Shown here piece by piece: positions 8,624 to 17,251 of a stretch of 64,000 nt of DNA. Under the pieces are notes generated by a model. It worked only from the letters and a program-made list of their open reading frames with translations. It did no database searches and was not told the origin of the DNA. Numbering within the stretch: the stretch's first letter is position 1; each line of letters begins with the position of its first letter. A program made the translations under genes and the position numbers. The stretch is from Halobacterium rubrum (GTDB lineage: Archaea > Halobacteriota > Halobacteria > Halobacteriales > Halobacteriaceae): positions 186,001 through 250,000 of the forward strand of contig NZ_JAJQQZ010000002.1 in NCBI RefSeq assembly GCF_021729015.1, read 5' to 3'.

Positions 8624-9953
8624 CCGCGCTCTCCGCCTCGGCCAACTCCTCGGAGAGCGCTTCACGTTCGAAGTACAGCAGTTCGACCGCGACGGCGCCG
8701 ACCCCGAGCACGAGCACCATCCAGAACGTCTCCGGCTCGCGCGTGTAGAGATTCCACAGCATCAGCGGCGCGAAGCCGAGCGCGCCGACGGCGCCGACCG
8801 CGGGCGGCAGGGGGTGGGCATCGGCGCTCTCCCGCTCGTGGAACGCGAGCGCACTCACGGCACCGAACACGACGACGAACGCCAGCGACGCGAACGACGT
8901 GACGGCGCCGAGGCTCCCCCAGGCGGCGAACGCGGCGGTGAGCGTGCCGAGCACGACGACTGTGCGCTCGGGGACGCCATCGGCGTCGGCGTCCCCGAGC
9001 CTGTCGGAGAGCAAGTCGCCGCCGAGGAGCCGCTTCGCGAAGTGCGCCGCCGAGAACAGGGTGGCGTTGATGGCGCTGCCGGTGGAGAACAGCGCGGACG
9101 CGGAGATGACGGCGAACCCGGCGGAGCCGAGGCCGACCTCCGAAAGCATCGTCGAGGCGGCCTGCCCGAGCGCGACGTGAGGGTTGTTCCGCAGCGCCTC
9201 GGGCGCGAGCGAGACGGTGACCACCGCGACGAGGACGTAGACGGCCACGGCGACAGGAATCGAGACGGAGACTGCTCGCCGGATGGTTTCGACGGCGTCG
9301 GCGATGGACTCCTGGTCGTAGAAGAGGAGCTGCCAGCCCTGGAACGCGACGAAGGAGATGGCGGCCGCGACCACCGGGTCCGTGGACCCCAGCCGGCCGG
9401 CGCCGAGCGTCAGTCCGGACTCCGGGACACCGAACGCGTACGCGAGACCGCCGACGCCGAACGCCACGAGGACGCCGACCTTTACCGCGACGAGTCCCTC
9501 CTCGACGGAGCCGGTGGTCCGGGTGCCGGCGAGGTTCAGGGCGACGAACAGGGCGACCGCACCCACTGCGACGGCGGGGCGCAGCGGGACGCCCGCGATG
9601 CTCTCCGGGACGCCCCGGAACGTCAGGGCGAACTCCGCGAACGCCGAGGCGTACATCGCCATCGAGCCGACGTATCCGAACAGCAGCGTCCAGCCGACGA
9701 CGCCCGCCAGCGTGTCGTTGCCGAGGGACCGCTGGACGAACGAGACGGAGCCACCCCCGCTGTCGCCACGGGCGTTCAGGACGTGGTAGGAGTAGGCCGC
9801 ACAGGCCGCGACGACGCCCGCGAGCACGAACCCGACCCACGTCGCTCCACGAGCGATGCCTGCGACGACGCCGAGGACAGCGTAGATGCCGCCACCGATC
9901 ATGCCGCCGAGCGCGATGGCAACGCACCCGGCGAGGCCGAGCTGGTCGCTCAT
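8607..9953 (-). CDS. APC-superfamily amino acid permease
   Basis: A 448-residue transporter with about 12 membrane helices. The N-terminal helix carries the APC substrate-binding signature (ALGGMIGGGIYAVLG), and helix 6 holds FVAFQGWQLLFYDQESIADA. The family moves amino acids or polyamines by symport or exchange; the substrate is not readable from sequence. I start at the ATG 9953, right before this helix. The frame stays open further upstream, but that part is antisense to the amidohydrolase gene. It is divergent from that gene across 114 bases. Confidence 0.9.
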   Translation of the reverse strand: MSDQLGLAGCVAIALGGMIGGGIYAVLGVVAGIARGATWVGFVLAGVVAACAAYSYHVLNARGDSGGGSVSFVQRSLGNDTLAGVVGWTLLFGYVGSMAMYASAFAEFALTFRGVPESIAGVPLRPAVAVGAVALFVALNLAGTRTTGSVEEGLVAVKVGVLVAFGVGGLAYAFGVPESGLTLGAGRLGSTDPVVAAAISFVAFQGWQLLFYDQESIADAVETIRRAVSVSIPVAVAVYVLVAVVTVSLAPEALRNNPHVALGQAASTMLSEVGLGSAGFAVISASALFSTGSAINATLFSAAHFAKRLLGGDLLSDRLGDADADGVPERTVVVLGTLTAAFAAWGSLGAVTSFASLAFVVVFGAVSALAFHERESADAHPLPPAVGAVGALGFAPLMLWNLYTREPETFWMVLVLGVGAVAVELLYFEREALSEELAEAESAVTSLR

Positions 9954-10067
9954 CGTGTCGGCTCCCAGAGCGGTGTCGCGGCTAAAGGTTGTGGCCGGCT
10001 GGCCGCGCGTCGGCTGCGGTGTACCTGCACCGTCAGACCGATATGGCCGGCCGGCGAGCACTTCCGC

Positions 10068-10886
10068 ATGCTGGAACTGGAGCACGGGTTCCGGGTCGTG
10101 GACTGCCACGCGCGACTCCACGCCGGCCCGGGCCGACCCGTGCGCGGCCGGACCATCGGCGGCGAGGACCTCGAGCGCGAGATGCACCAGGCCGGCATCG
10201 TGCGCGCCGTCGTCTTCCCCGGCCCGCAGAAGGGCGAGCAGGGCTACCTCCGGGCGAACAACGCCGTCGCCCGGCAGGCAGTCGAGCGGCCGTTCATCGC
10301 GTTCGCGCGCATCGACGGCCCCCGCGACCCAGGGGACGGCGCGACGTCGACGCTCCGGAACTTCACCTCGTCCCGCGACGAGTGGCAGACCAGCCCGGAG
10401 GACATCGAGCAGTACGCGTACGACGACCGCTTCCACGGCTTCAAGCTGGACCCGACCCAGGACGGGCTGCCGGACGGCGACGTGCTCGACGTGCTCGACG
10501 ACGTCGGGCTACCGGTGCTCGTGCACGGCGGCCGGGAATTCCCGCCGGGCGCCCTCGAGGACGCCCTGCTCGACCGAGAGTTCCCCGTGGTGCTGGCGCA
10601 CTTCGGCGGCCACCCGCTGGACCGCGAGCTGATGCGGGAGGCCATCGAGTTGCTCGACCGCCACGACGACCTCTACCTCGACACGGCCGCCGTCCGGTAC
10701 CGGGAGCTGCTGGAGCGCGCCATCGTCGAGCACCCCGACCGCGTGCTGTTCGGGTCGGGCGCGCCCGCCACCCACCCGAACGTCGCGCTGATGGAGCTGC
10801 TGACACTCGACGTGACGGAGGACGCGATGACGAAAGCGTTCGGCCGGAACCCCAGCCGCGTGATTCCCGGCCTCGACAGCGAGTAG
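10068..10886 (+). CDS. Amidohydrolase-fold (COG2159-like) protein with degenerate metal site
   Basis: A 272-residue TIM-barrel protein of the amidohydrolase type. The first strand reads VVDCHARLH, so the second His of the usual DxHxH is Arg, with another His two residues later. Later strands supply PVLVHGG and VVLAHFGGHP, which are normal ligands. The last-strand motif, usually FGSDxP, is FGSGAP, so the Asp that activates the catalytic water is Gly. The substrate is unknown and the protein may bind a ligand rather than hydrolyse it. The start is the ATG at 10068. Confidence 0.72.
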   Translation: MLELEHGFRVVDCHARLHAGPGRPVRGRTIGGEDLEREMHQAGIVRAVVFPGPQKGEQGYLRANNAVARQAVERPFIAFARIDGPRDPGDGATSTLRNFTSSRDEWQTSPEDIEQYAYDDRFHGFKLDPTQDGLPDGDVLDVLDDVGLPVLVHGGREFPPGALEDALLDREFPVVLAHFGGHPLDRELMREAIELLDRHDDLYLDTAAVRYRELLERAIVEHPDRVLFGSGAPATHPNVALMELLTLDVTEDAMTKAFGRNPSRVIPGLDSE

Positions 10887-10917
10887 CCGGCGGTTTTCCG
10901 CCTGCCAGCCGGACGAG

Positions 10918-11841
10918 TTACTGGCCGTCGTGGCGGGCGTGCACGCGATCCATTCGGGCGGAGACGCCGTTCGGGTTCCTGCGGGGCGTCCGGTCGGCGA
11001 CGCGCGCCGAGAGTCCGTCCTGTCCGCCGCGCCAGAGGTTCGGGAGGACGGCGGCGCCCGCCGCCGCCCACTCGGAGAGCTCGGCGTCGCCGCGAGCGAC
11101 GTCCGCACCGACGGAGACGGCGTCGCCGGACGCGTGCCGGAAGACGCGCGCGGCGATGCGGGGCGTCGCGCCGTAGTTCTTCGCGAGCCGGTAGGCGAGC
11201 GCCCGGTACTTCAGCCCCCACGGCGACTCCTCGGTGTCCTCGGGGAGCCGGTGCTGGATGTCGTCGCGCTCGTCGCGCAGCACGCAGACGTTCGGCGCCC
11301 ACGCTACCTCGCGGCCCATCCCCGCGAGCCGGTGGGCGGCGTCCCGGGCGGCGCCCGTCTGGAGGTACTCGTCGAAGCCGTCCAGTTCCTCGAGCGCGTC
11401 CCGGGTGAGCGCGACGTTTCCGCCGTCGAAGAACGTCACGTCGCGGCCCGAGATTGTGCGTCGCTCGACGGCTTCCGTCGTCACGCCGCCCTCGACGTCC
11501 CGGTGGACGGGGCCGGTGACGGCGTCGGCGCCGCCCGCGACGGCGTCCGCGACGGCGCCCGTCCACGCCTCCCGGACCTGTGTGTCCTGGCCGACGAACG
11601 CCACGACGTTCCCGCTGCTCGCCGCGATGCCGGCGTTCCGGGCGGCGTTGAGGTTCCGCTCGGAGAGTTCCAGGAGCACGTCGACGGCGTCGTGACTCCG
11701 GACTGTCCCGGACGTGCCGTCGACTGACGGCCCGTTCGCGACGACGACCTCGGCGGCTGGCGCGTGGGCCGCGAGCGCGTCGAGCGCCTCGACGAGCGCG
11801 TCCCGCGCGTTCAGCGTCGGTACAACCACCGAGAGGTCCAT
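10918..11841 (-). CDS. Family 2 glycosyltransferase
   Basis: A 307-residue GT-A fold enzyme. The N-terminus LSVVVPTLNARDAL is the classic GT2 nucleotide-sugar binding strand. ERNLNAARNAGIAASSG and FVGQDTQV occupy the place of the DxD region, and DGGNVALTRDALEELDGFDE is the usual acceptor-site segment. The last ~100 residues have no assigned domain; a weak hydrophobic stretch may attach it to the membrane. The gene is alone with its own promoter and is followed on the minus strand by nothing closer than the APC gene. Glycan and sugar donor are unknown. Confidence 0.87.
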   Translation of the reverse strand: MDLSVVVPTLNARDALVEALDALAAHAPAAEVVVANGPSVDGTSGTVRSHDAVDVLLELSERNLNAARNAGIAASSGNVVAFVGQDTQVREAWTGAVADAVAGGADAVTGPVHRDVEGGVTTEAVERRTISGRDVTFFDGGNVALTRDALEELDGFDEYLQTGAARDAAHRLAGMGREVAWAPNVCVLRDERDDIQHRLPEDTEESPWGLKYRALAYRLAKNYGATPRIAARVFRHASGDAVSVGADVARGDAELSEWAAAGAAVLPNLWRGGQDGLSARVADRTPRRNPNGVSARMDRVHARHDGQ

Positions 11842-11888
11842 ACCCCGTCCGTTCGGAGCCGCCGGTAAAAACGTCCCGGCTCGGAGCC

Positions 11889-12593
11889 CTAGACGCGTGC
11901 GTCCCAGTACGACACCGACGCGAGGGCCTCGCCGAACGGCGTCGCGCCGACAGCGGTGTCCGCGCGCCGGAACGGCCGGGCCACCCAGTCCGGGACCTCC
12001 CGGTAGAAGCCGTACGGCGCGACGAAGTCGTGTTCGTCGTTGACGAGCGTCAGCCCGGCCTCACCGACGAGGTCGTGGACCTCCCGGGAGCCGTAGAGCC
12101 GCGACCCCATCGGGAGCAGCCAGTTGTACAGCGACCGCGTGCTGAACCGCTTGAACGTGTCGAAGAACACCTGGTTCTTCGAGACGCGCGCCATCTCCGC
12201 GAGGTACTTCGCCGGCGTGTCCGCGAGGTGGAAGAATCGCATCGCGAACACTGTGTCGAAGTGGTCGTCCGGGAACGGCAGCCGGCCGGCGTCCCCGCGC
12301 ATGAACTCGATTGTGTCGGCAACGCCCGCCTTCTGGGCCTTCCGACGGCCCTCCTGGAGCATCGGCCCGGAGATGTCCAGACCCGTGATGTCCGCGCCGC
12401 GCTCGGCCAGCATGGTGGTGAACCGGCCGGTACCGCAGGCGATTTCGAGGACGCGGTCGCCCTCTACGCGCCCGAGCGCGTCGAGTACTGCCTGCTTCTC
12501 CCGGCGGTCGATGTACCGGCCGCCGCGAGAGAACCGCTTCTCGTCGTACTCTTCGGCGACCTCGGTGGCCTGGTACCACTCCTGTCCCTTCAC
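11889..12593 (-). CDS. Class I SAM-dependent methyltransferase (UbiE-like)
   Basis: A 234-residue Rossmann-fold methyltransferase. Motif I is VLEIACGTGRFT, followed by the acidic strand ITGLDISGPML and motif IV-like FPDDHFDTVFAMRFFH. The family methylates small molecules or lipids such as quinones, but the sequence does not fix the substrate. The C-terminal third (DLVGEAGLTLVNDEHDFVAPYGFY) matches UbiE/Coq5-like proteins of haloarchaea. It is separated by 47 bases from the glycosyltransferase downstream, so the two may share a transcript. Confidence 0.86.
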   Translation of the reverse strand: MKGQEWYQATEVAEEYDEKRFSRGGRYIDRREKQAVLDALGRVEGDRVLEIACGTGRFTTMLAERGADITGLDISGPMLQEGRRKAQKAGVADTIEFMRGDAGRLPFPDDHFDTVFAMRFFHLADTPAKYLAEMARVSKNQVFFDTFKRFSTRSLYNWLLPMGSRLYGSREVHDLVGEAGLTLVNDEHDFVAPYGFYREVPDWVARPFRRADTAVGATPFGEALASVSYWDARV

Positions 12594-12656
12594 GCTTCTA
12601 TCGCCACGTGGTGGGCGGGCCGTTAAAACCGTACTGGAACGCCACGCCGCCGGCCC

Positions 12657-13055
12657 CTATCCGAACACGCGCGTCGGTTCGATGCGGACGAGCACGCGGT
12701 CGCCGTCCTCGTCGCCGTGGTGCGGGTACTCGTCTTCGCCCATGTAGCGCTGCGCGAGTTCGTCGATGTGTTCGACGGCGCCTTCGGTGGTGTGTTCGAC
12801 GACGTCGCCCTGGAAGCCGACGTACCGGTAGGGGTCGTCGGGGTCGAGGATGCAGCCGCCGACGCGGTCGTCGCCGCGGACGTTCTTCTCCTTCCGTCGG
12901 CCCTCGGCCGTGTTGAACAGGACGTGGTCGGCGTCGTGGTCGTAGTCCACCCAGACCGGCGTGACGTGGGGGACGCCGTCCGGGGTGAGTGTGCCGAGAC
13001 TCAGAAACGAGCGGCGCTCGAAGAGGTCGTGGTACTCCTCGGGTATGGCAACCAT
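12657..13055 (-). CDS. PPOX-class F420-dependent oxidoreductase-like protein
   Basis: A 132-residue split-barrel flavin/deazaflavin-binding protein. FLSLGTLTPDGVPHVTPVWVD is the typical first hairpin of the F420-binding PPOX family (Rv1155-like), followed by VLFNTAEGRRKEKNVRGDDRV, in which the Lys/Arg cluster contacts the cofactor phosphate. Proteins of this family reduce or bind small molecules with F420H2, which haloarchaea make. The start codon ATG at 13055 leaves a 118-base divergent promoter region shared with the winged-helix gene. Confidence 0.85.
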   Translation of the reverse strand: MVAIPEEYHDLFERRSFLSLGTLTPDGVPHVTPVWVDYDHDADHVLFNTAEGRRKEKNVRGDDRVGGCILDPDDPYRYVGFQGDVVEHTTEGAVEHIDELAQRYMGEDEYPHHGDEDGDRVLVRIEPTRVFG

Positions 13056-13173
13056 GTCGGGAGGTCACTTCCCACGCTGGTAAATCGACCGGGTGAGCCC
13101 GCCTAATACAATATAAGGAATTAAGTTACACGGGTAGACAACCTTTACCTTCCTCAGTGTGGCAAATGCTGCC

Positions 13174-13443
13174 ATGAGCCTGTCCGCGACGGAGGCCGAG
13201 TCGGCGCCTGCAGACGACGAGGAATTCCGCGACCGCCTGAGCGAACTCCCGCCGAGCGCGAAGCTCGTCGCGAAGGTCCTGGAGATCGACTCCCCGCTCT
13301 CGCAGGGAGAGCTCGCCGAGGAGTCGCTGCTGCCCGACCGCACGGTCCGCTACGCGCTGAACCGCCTCGGCGAGGAAAGCCTCGTCGAGTCCCGGTACAG
13401 CTTCGAGGACGCCCGCAAGCAGGTGTACTACCTCGCCGACTGA
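13174..13443 (+). CDS. Small winged-helix (MarR/TrmB-like) transcriptional regulator
   Basis: An 89-residue protein made almost entirely of one winged helix-turn-helix: SAKLVAKVLEIDSPLSQGEL, then LLPDRTVRYALNRLGEESLV as recognition helix, and a wing ending in KQVYYLAD. There is no ligand domain, so it may sense nothing itself or act as a dimer with another factor. I chose the ATG at 13174 over an upstream in-frame codon because AT-rich elements lie 27-65 bases before it (tttacc near 13144, aatataag near 13110). Its targets are unknown; the divergent F420 gene is one candidate. Confidence 0.82.
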   Translation: MSLSATEAESAPADDEEFRDRLSELPPSAKLVAKVLEIDSPLSQGELAEESLLPDRTVRYALNRLGEESLVESRYSFEDARKQVYYLAD

Positions 13444-13479
13444 CCGGGCTTTTTCTCCCCGCAGGCCCTGCGTAGCGGC

Positions 13480-14280
13480 GTGTTCGAACGCCGGCCGGCC
13501 CCCGTCGACACCCGCGCCCCCCACGGCTCGACGAACGCGTACCTGCTGAGCGACGGCGGCAGCGAGCGCGTGCTCGTCGACCCTGCCGCGCGAACCGACG
13601 CGCTCGACGAGGCCACCGAGTCCGGCGGCGTCGACCACCTCGCAGTCACGCACGCCCACCCGGACCACGTCGGCGCAGCCGCCCACTATGCTGGAAGCAC
13701 TGGCGCGACGGTGTGGGCCCACGCCGGGTTCGCCGACCGCTTCGAGCGCGAGACGGGCGTCGTGCCGGACCGGCTGTTCCGCCCCGGCGACGAGCTCGGC
13801 GCCTCCGGCGTCGTCGTCCTCGACACGCCGGGCCACGCGCCCGACCACGTCGCTTTCCTCGCAGACGGCGAGGCCGCCACCGGGGACCTCGTGTTCGCCG
13901 ACGGCAGCGTCTTCGTCGGCGCCGTCGACGGCGACATGCGCGCCTACCTGAGTTCCCTGCGACGTCTCGCCACCCGCGACCTCGACCGTCTCCACCCCGG
14001 TCACGGCCGTCTCCACCCCGGTCACGGCCCGCCGGTCGAGAACCCACGCGAGCGTCTCCACGCGCTCTACGCGCACCGCCGCGACCGCGAGCGCCGCGTG
14101 CTCGCCGCCGTCGCCGACGGCTGCAGCACCGTCGACGCCATTCTGGACCACGCCTACGACAAGGACCTATCGGGCGTCCGCGACCTCGCCGGGCAGACCG
14201 TGCGAGCGCACCTCGACAAACTGCTGGTCGACGGCCGCGTCGACTGGGACGGCGCGCACGCCTATCCGGTCGAGGACTGA
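13480..14280 (+). CDS. MBL-fold metallohydrolase with an internal 21-bp tandem duplication
   Basis: A 266-residue metallo-beta-lactamase-fold hydrolase. It has the metal motif HxHxDH as VTHAHPDHVGAA, LDTPGHAPDHVAFL and GDLVFADGS. The region that supplies the final metal ligand reads RLHPGHGRLHPGHG because a 21-base unit is exactly repeated (13987-14028); family members normally have one LHPGHG here. The C-terminal ~70 residues form a winged-helix-like tail (VDAILDHAYDKDL, VRAHLDKLLVDGRV) typical of LACTB2-like proteins. It starts with GTG, 36 bases after the regulator gene and beyond a T5 run. Substrate unknown. Confidence 0.88.
   Translation: MFERRPAPVDTRAPHGSTNAYLLSDGGSERVLVDPAARTDALDEATESGGVDHLAVTHAHPDHVGAAAHYAGSTGATVWAHAGFADRFERETGVVPDRLFRPGDELGASGVVVLDTPGHAPDHVAFLADGEAATGDLVFADGSVFVGAVDGDMRAYLSSLRRLATRDLDRLHPGHGRLHPGHGPPVENPRERLHALYAHRRDRERRVLAAVADGCSTVDAILDHAYDKDLSGVRDLAGQTVRAHLDKLLVDGRVDWDGAHAYPVED
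13987..14028 (+). repeat. Two exact tandem copies of a 21-bp unit inside the MBL gene
   Basis: Units 13987-14007 and 14008-14028 are identical and keep frame, so the protein gains one extra copy of the seven residues RLHPGHG. See the MBL gene entry. Confidence 0.97.
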
Positions 14281-14301
14281 GCGTCGCCAGCCGGAGGGCG
14301 T

Positions 14302-16179
14302 TCAGGGGTCGTCGCTGTCGCCGTCGTCGCCAGCAGTGCGCTCCCCGAGCCCGTAGCTCCCGCCGGCGAGCCCGGCAAGGGCACCGAGGACGCCGAACCC
14401 CGGACTGGTCGCGCCGGTCCCCGAATCCGCCTCCGCTCCCTCGTCGGCGTCGCCGTCGCGCCCATCGTCTCCCCCGTCGTCCGTCCCGCCCGAGTCTGTC
14501 GTCGGCTCTGGCACCTCGGTGGTCGCCGACTCGGTGTCCGTCGTCGTCTCGGTCTCGACGTCCTCCGGAATCGACCCGTCCTCGTTCGCGACGACCACCG
14601 TCTCCGTCAGTTCGCTCTCGGTGCCCCGGTCCGAGACGGCCGTCAGGGTGACCGACTGCTCGCCGGCCGAATCGAACGTGTACGTCACCGTCTCGCCGAC
14701 GGCCGTGTCGCCGTTCCTGAAGTCCCAGAGGAAGTACTCGAGGTCGCGGGTCCCGCCGTCGGACCCCGATGCGTCGAGTTCGGCCGGCTCGCCGGCCGTC
14801 GGCGGCTCCGGAGACGCGTCCACCCGCAGCACCGTCTGGATGGTCTCGCCGAACTCGCTGACGTCCTCGCCGGCGATGGTGCGCTCGTGGAACGCCACCA
14901 TGTCCCCGATGGCGGGCGCCGGATTGTGGCCGGTGTCCTCGTAGACCCGGAACTGTGCGTCCACGCCCGCCGCCTCGTAGGCCGCCTGCGAGCGCGGGAA
15001 GCGCTCCTCGATCATGTGGTCCCCGTAGACGTCCAGCGCTGTCTGCCGGAGGCCGTCGTCAGTCCACGCGTCGTCGTAGGGGATGGTGTCGTTGGCGTCC
15101 TCCGCGCCCATGAACAGGAACTGGTTGACGTCGTCGAGCGCGTCGAGGTCGACCGGCTCGCCCGTGAGTGCCTCGACGTCGGCGATGCCGACGTGGTACG
15201 GCAGCCGGTGGCCGTCGGCCTCCTCGAGGGGGAGAATCGGCATCCCGTTCAGGCCGCCGGCGGTCACCGACAGTACCTCGTCGGGGTGGAGCACCGTGAA
15301 CCGGTCGACGAAGTTCCCAGACGCCGAGAACCCCGCGAGCAGCAGGCCGTCCGCCGTCTGGTAGTCCCGGTCGGCGAGCCGGCTCCGGGCGTCTTCGACC
15401 ATGCGCAACACCTGCAGGTCTACTCGCTCCAGCGGCCCGTCCTCGATAGCCAGGGTCGTGTCGTCCAGGGCGTGGACGTAGTGCATGGCGTCGACCGGCT
15501 CGGTGCGCGGCCGCGGCAGCACCGGGACGACGTACGCCGCGCCGACTCCGTCGGCGACGGTGCGGCCCAGTCCGCCCTCGAGCGTGCGCTCGCCGGCTCG
15601 CCGCTGTACCGAGAAGTCGTCGGTCGCCTGCCCGGAGTTCGTCGGCTCCAGCACCACCGGCTTCGGGTCCTCGCTCTCGGCGGTGGCCGGCGCGTACAGG
15701 TAGTAGGGGTACTCGAACCCCGCGTCCGGGTCGGCCTCGACGAACGTCTTCGGGACGCCGTCGGTGCGGTCGCCCGAACCGTCGACTGTCACCTCGGCGA
15801 GCACTCGGGCGATGTTTTCGCCGCTCGACCGGTCGTAGAGGTTCGCCGAGACCTCCTGTGACTGCTCGGGCACGGGCGAGAGGCCGACCTCGTAGTCCGA
15901 GACCGACTCGCCGGCGTCGAACTGGACCGGGGCCGCGACCTCCTCGCTCCCCTCGCCAGTCGTCCGGAGCACGAACCGGGCGTCGACGTCCGTGCTGATC
16001 TCGGCGACGACGACCGTCCCGTCTGTCGCCGTCTGGTCTTCGAACGTGATCGAGGCCTCGGCGGACTGGCCTCGAGTCCGCCGGGGGCCCGTCCCGAGCG
16101 CCACGCCGGCAGAGAGGGCGGCGCCGGTCGTCTTCAGCAGTGTGCGTCGGTCCGTCGTCGTGTCTTCTGTGTGGTCCAT
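14302..16179 (-). CDS. Tat-exported alpha/beta-hydrolase-like protein with PKD domain and PGF-CTERM-like anchor
   Basis: A 625-residue secreted protein. The start at 16179 gives a Tat signal (RRTLLKTTGAALSAGVALG, with twin Arg at residues 11-12). A beta-rich domain (~40-140) precedes an alpha/beta-hydrolase-like core (~150-420) with a nucleophile-elbow-like GFSASG (S285) and a late His in YEDTGHNPAPA. A PKD-like beta domain follows (LDASGSDGGTRDLEYFLWDF), then a Ser/Thr/Glu-rich linker. The C-terminus has SPGFGVLGALAGLAGG, a PGF-CTERM-like sorting signal for archaeosortase, though it is followed by an unusually long acidic tail instead of ending in Arg. I infer a surface-attached esterase or depolymerase-like enzyme; the substrate is unknown. 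Confidence 0.75.
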   Translation of the reverse strand: MDHTEDTTTDRRTLLKTTGAALSAGVALGTGPRRTRGQSAEASITFEDQTATDGTVVVAEISTDVDARFVLRTTGEGSEEVAAPVQFDAGESVSDYEVGLSPVPEQSQEVSANLYDRSSGENIARVLAEVTVDGSGDRTDGVPKTFVEADPDAGFEYPYYLYAPATAESEDPKPVVLEPTNSGQATDDFSVQRRAGERTLEGGLGRTVADGVGAAYVVPVLPRPRTEPVDAMHYVHALDDTTLAIEDGPLERVDLQVLRMVEDARSRLADRDYQTADGLLLAGFSASGNFVDRFTVLHPDEVLSVTAGGLNGMPILPLEEADGHRLPYHVGIADVEALTGEPVDLDALDDVNQFLFMGAEDANDTIPYDDAWTDDGLRQTALDVYGDHMIEERFPRSQAAYEAAGVDAQFRVYEDTGHNPAPAIGDMVAFHERTIAGEDVSEFGETIQTVLRVDASPEPPTAGEPAELDASGSDGGTRDLEYFLWDFRNGDTAVGETVTYTFDSAGEQSVTLTAVSDRGTESELTETVVVANEDGSIPEDVETETTTDTESATTEVPEPTTDSGGTDDGGDDGRDGDADEGAEADSGTGATSPGFGVLGALAGLAGGSYGLGERTAGDDGDSDDP

Positions 16180-16344
16180 AGCGTATCGAGAAAGCGACTG
16201 GAGGCAGTACGGGCGGGCCTCTCTCGGCCAGTTCAATCACTGTTTGGGTCGCCGCAGTTCGACGGCGTCTGTCGGTTCCCTGCGGCCCTCGGCAGCCCGA
16301 CGGCCAGCGCGTGGCTTTTGCGTGTCCAGCGCCTGCCCTCTCGC

Positions 16345-17166
16345 GTGCAGGAACTCGAATCCGAACTCGAGGACGCCCGCGCCCTCGACGTGGCGGAGCT
16401 GGCGGACGCCATCGAGACCATCGGCTTCGAGTGCACGCGCTGCGGGGCGTGCTGCAAGAGCGAGTCGGAACCACGTTCCGACGAACCTGCGACCGGGGAG
16501 CGAAGCGACCCGGGAGCAGAGGAGGACGACCCGCACACGGCGACCGTCTTCCCCGACGAAGTGCGGGAGGTACAGGCCGCCGAGAGTGACGACCGGACGG
16601 AAGAGCGAGACCGCCGAAGCGGCGATGCCGCTTCGAGGTCTCGTTCACAGCGTTCACGAGACTGGCGCGACGTCGCGCGTCCGATGCCGTACGGCCTCGA
16701 CGAGGACGGCGCGGGCGAGACCTTCGAGTGGGCGCTGCAGACCGACTCGTGTGGCGACTGCACGTTCTACGAGGAAGACGAGAATGGAACGGGGTCGTGT
16801 TCCGTGCACGGCAGCCGGCCGCTCATCTGCCAGACGTACCCGTTCAGCGTGGCGCTCGGCGGGACGACCCAGCCGATGGGCGAAGCCGTCGACAGCGTTG
16901 GCCTGGAAGGGCAACGAGAAGCCGGTGAAACCGGCGACGAGGAGGGGATGGTGCGTGCCCACGAGTGCGAGGGGCTCGGCCGCGACATCTCCCGGGAGGA
17001 CGCCGAGTCGCTGGCGAGCGCGCTGAAAGAGCGGGCAGTCAGGGAACTTGAGGAAGCCATCGACGTCCGCGACAACTACGAGCCGGCGAATCCCGAACCC
17101 GGGGAGACGGTCGTCCACGACTCCGAAGGCGCCAAGCGCCCCGACGGGTCGACGTACGGCGAGTGA
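16345..17166 (+). CDS. YkgJ-family Cys-cluster (Zn/Fe-binding) protein
   Basis: A 273-residue protein with the Cys pattern of the YkgJ family, linked to flagellin N-methylase FliB: CTRCGACCKS (C30, C33, C36, C37), then DSCGDCTFYE and SCSVHGSRPLICQTYPF. Between the first cluster and the second lies an insertion of about 75 low-complexity, charged residues whose DNA contains a near-perfect palindrome (16606-16643), not expected in the core fold. The GTG at 16345 gives a compact protein; earlier in-frame starts would add an uncharacteristic leader. The gene is divergent from the exported hydrolase. Function in haloarchaea is unknown. Confidence 0.8.
   Translation: MQELESELEDARALDVAELADAIETIGFECTRCGACCKSESEPRSDEPATGERSDPGAEEDDPHTATVFPDEVREVQAAESDDRTEERDRRSGDAASRSRSQRSRDWRDVARPMPYGLDEDGAGETFEWALQTDSCGDCTFYEEDENGTGSCSVHGSRPLICQTYPFSVALGGTTQPMGEAVDSVGLEGQREAGETGDEEGMVRAHECEGLGRDISREDAESLASALKERAVRELEEAIDVRDNYEPANPEPGETVVHDSEGAKRPDGSTYGE
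16606..16643. repeat. Imperfect palindrome inside the YkgJ-family gene
   Basis: The left arm 16606-16622 (cgagaccgccgaagcgg) pairs with the right arm 16628-16643 over 15 base pairs with a small bulge; the loop is five bases. It lies in the variable charged insertion, resembling the palindromic elements of the gene-free gap at 4.3 kb. Confidence 0.85.
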
Positions 17167-17237
17167 CCCACAGCGAATCCGCGACTCGCCGCCTCCGGTG
17201 TGACAACGACTAAGTTCCGAGGGGGTGACATTCCGGT

Positions 17238-17242
17238 GGAGG
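17238..17242 (+). promoter_or_regulatory. Shine-Dalgarno GGAGG that supports a TTG start
   Basis: GGAGG (17238-17242) sits nine bases before the TTG at 17252, where the TRAM protein begins with the residues MEISDELLCLF. It therefore favours TTG 17252 over the in-frame GTG at 17225. Confidence 0.6.
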
Positions 17243-17251
17243 TATTCGACA

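Noticed and set aside
9954-10436. N-terminal extension of the APC permease
   Set aside because: Antisense to the amidohydrolase and without membrane helices.
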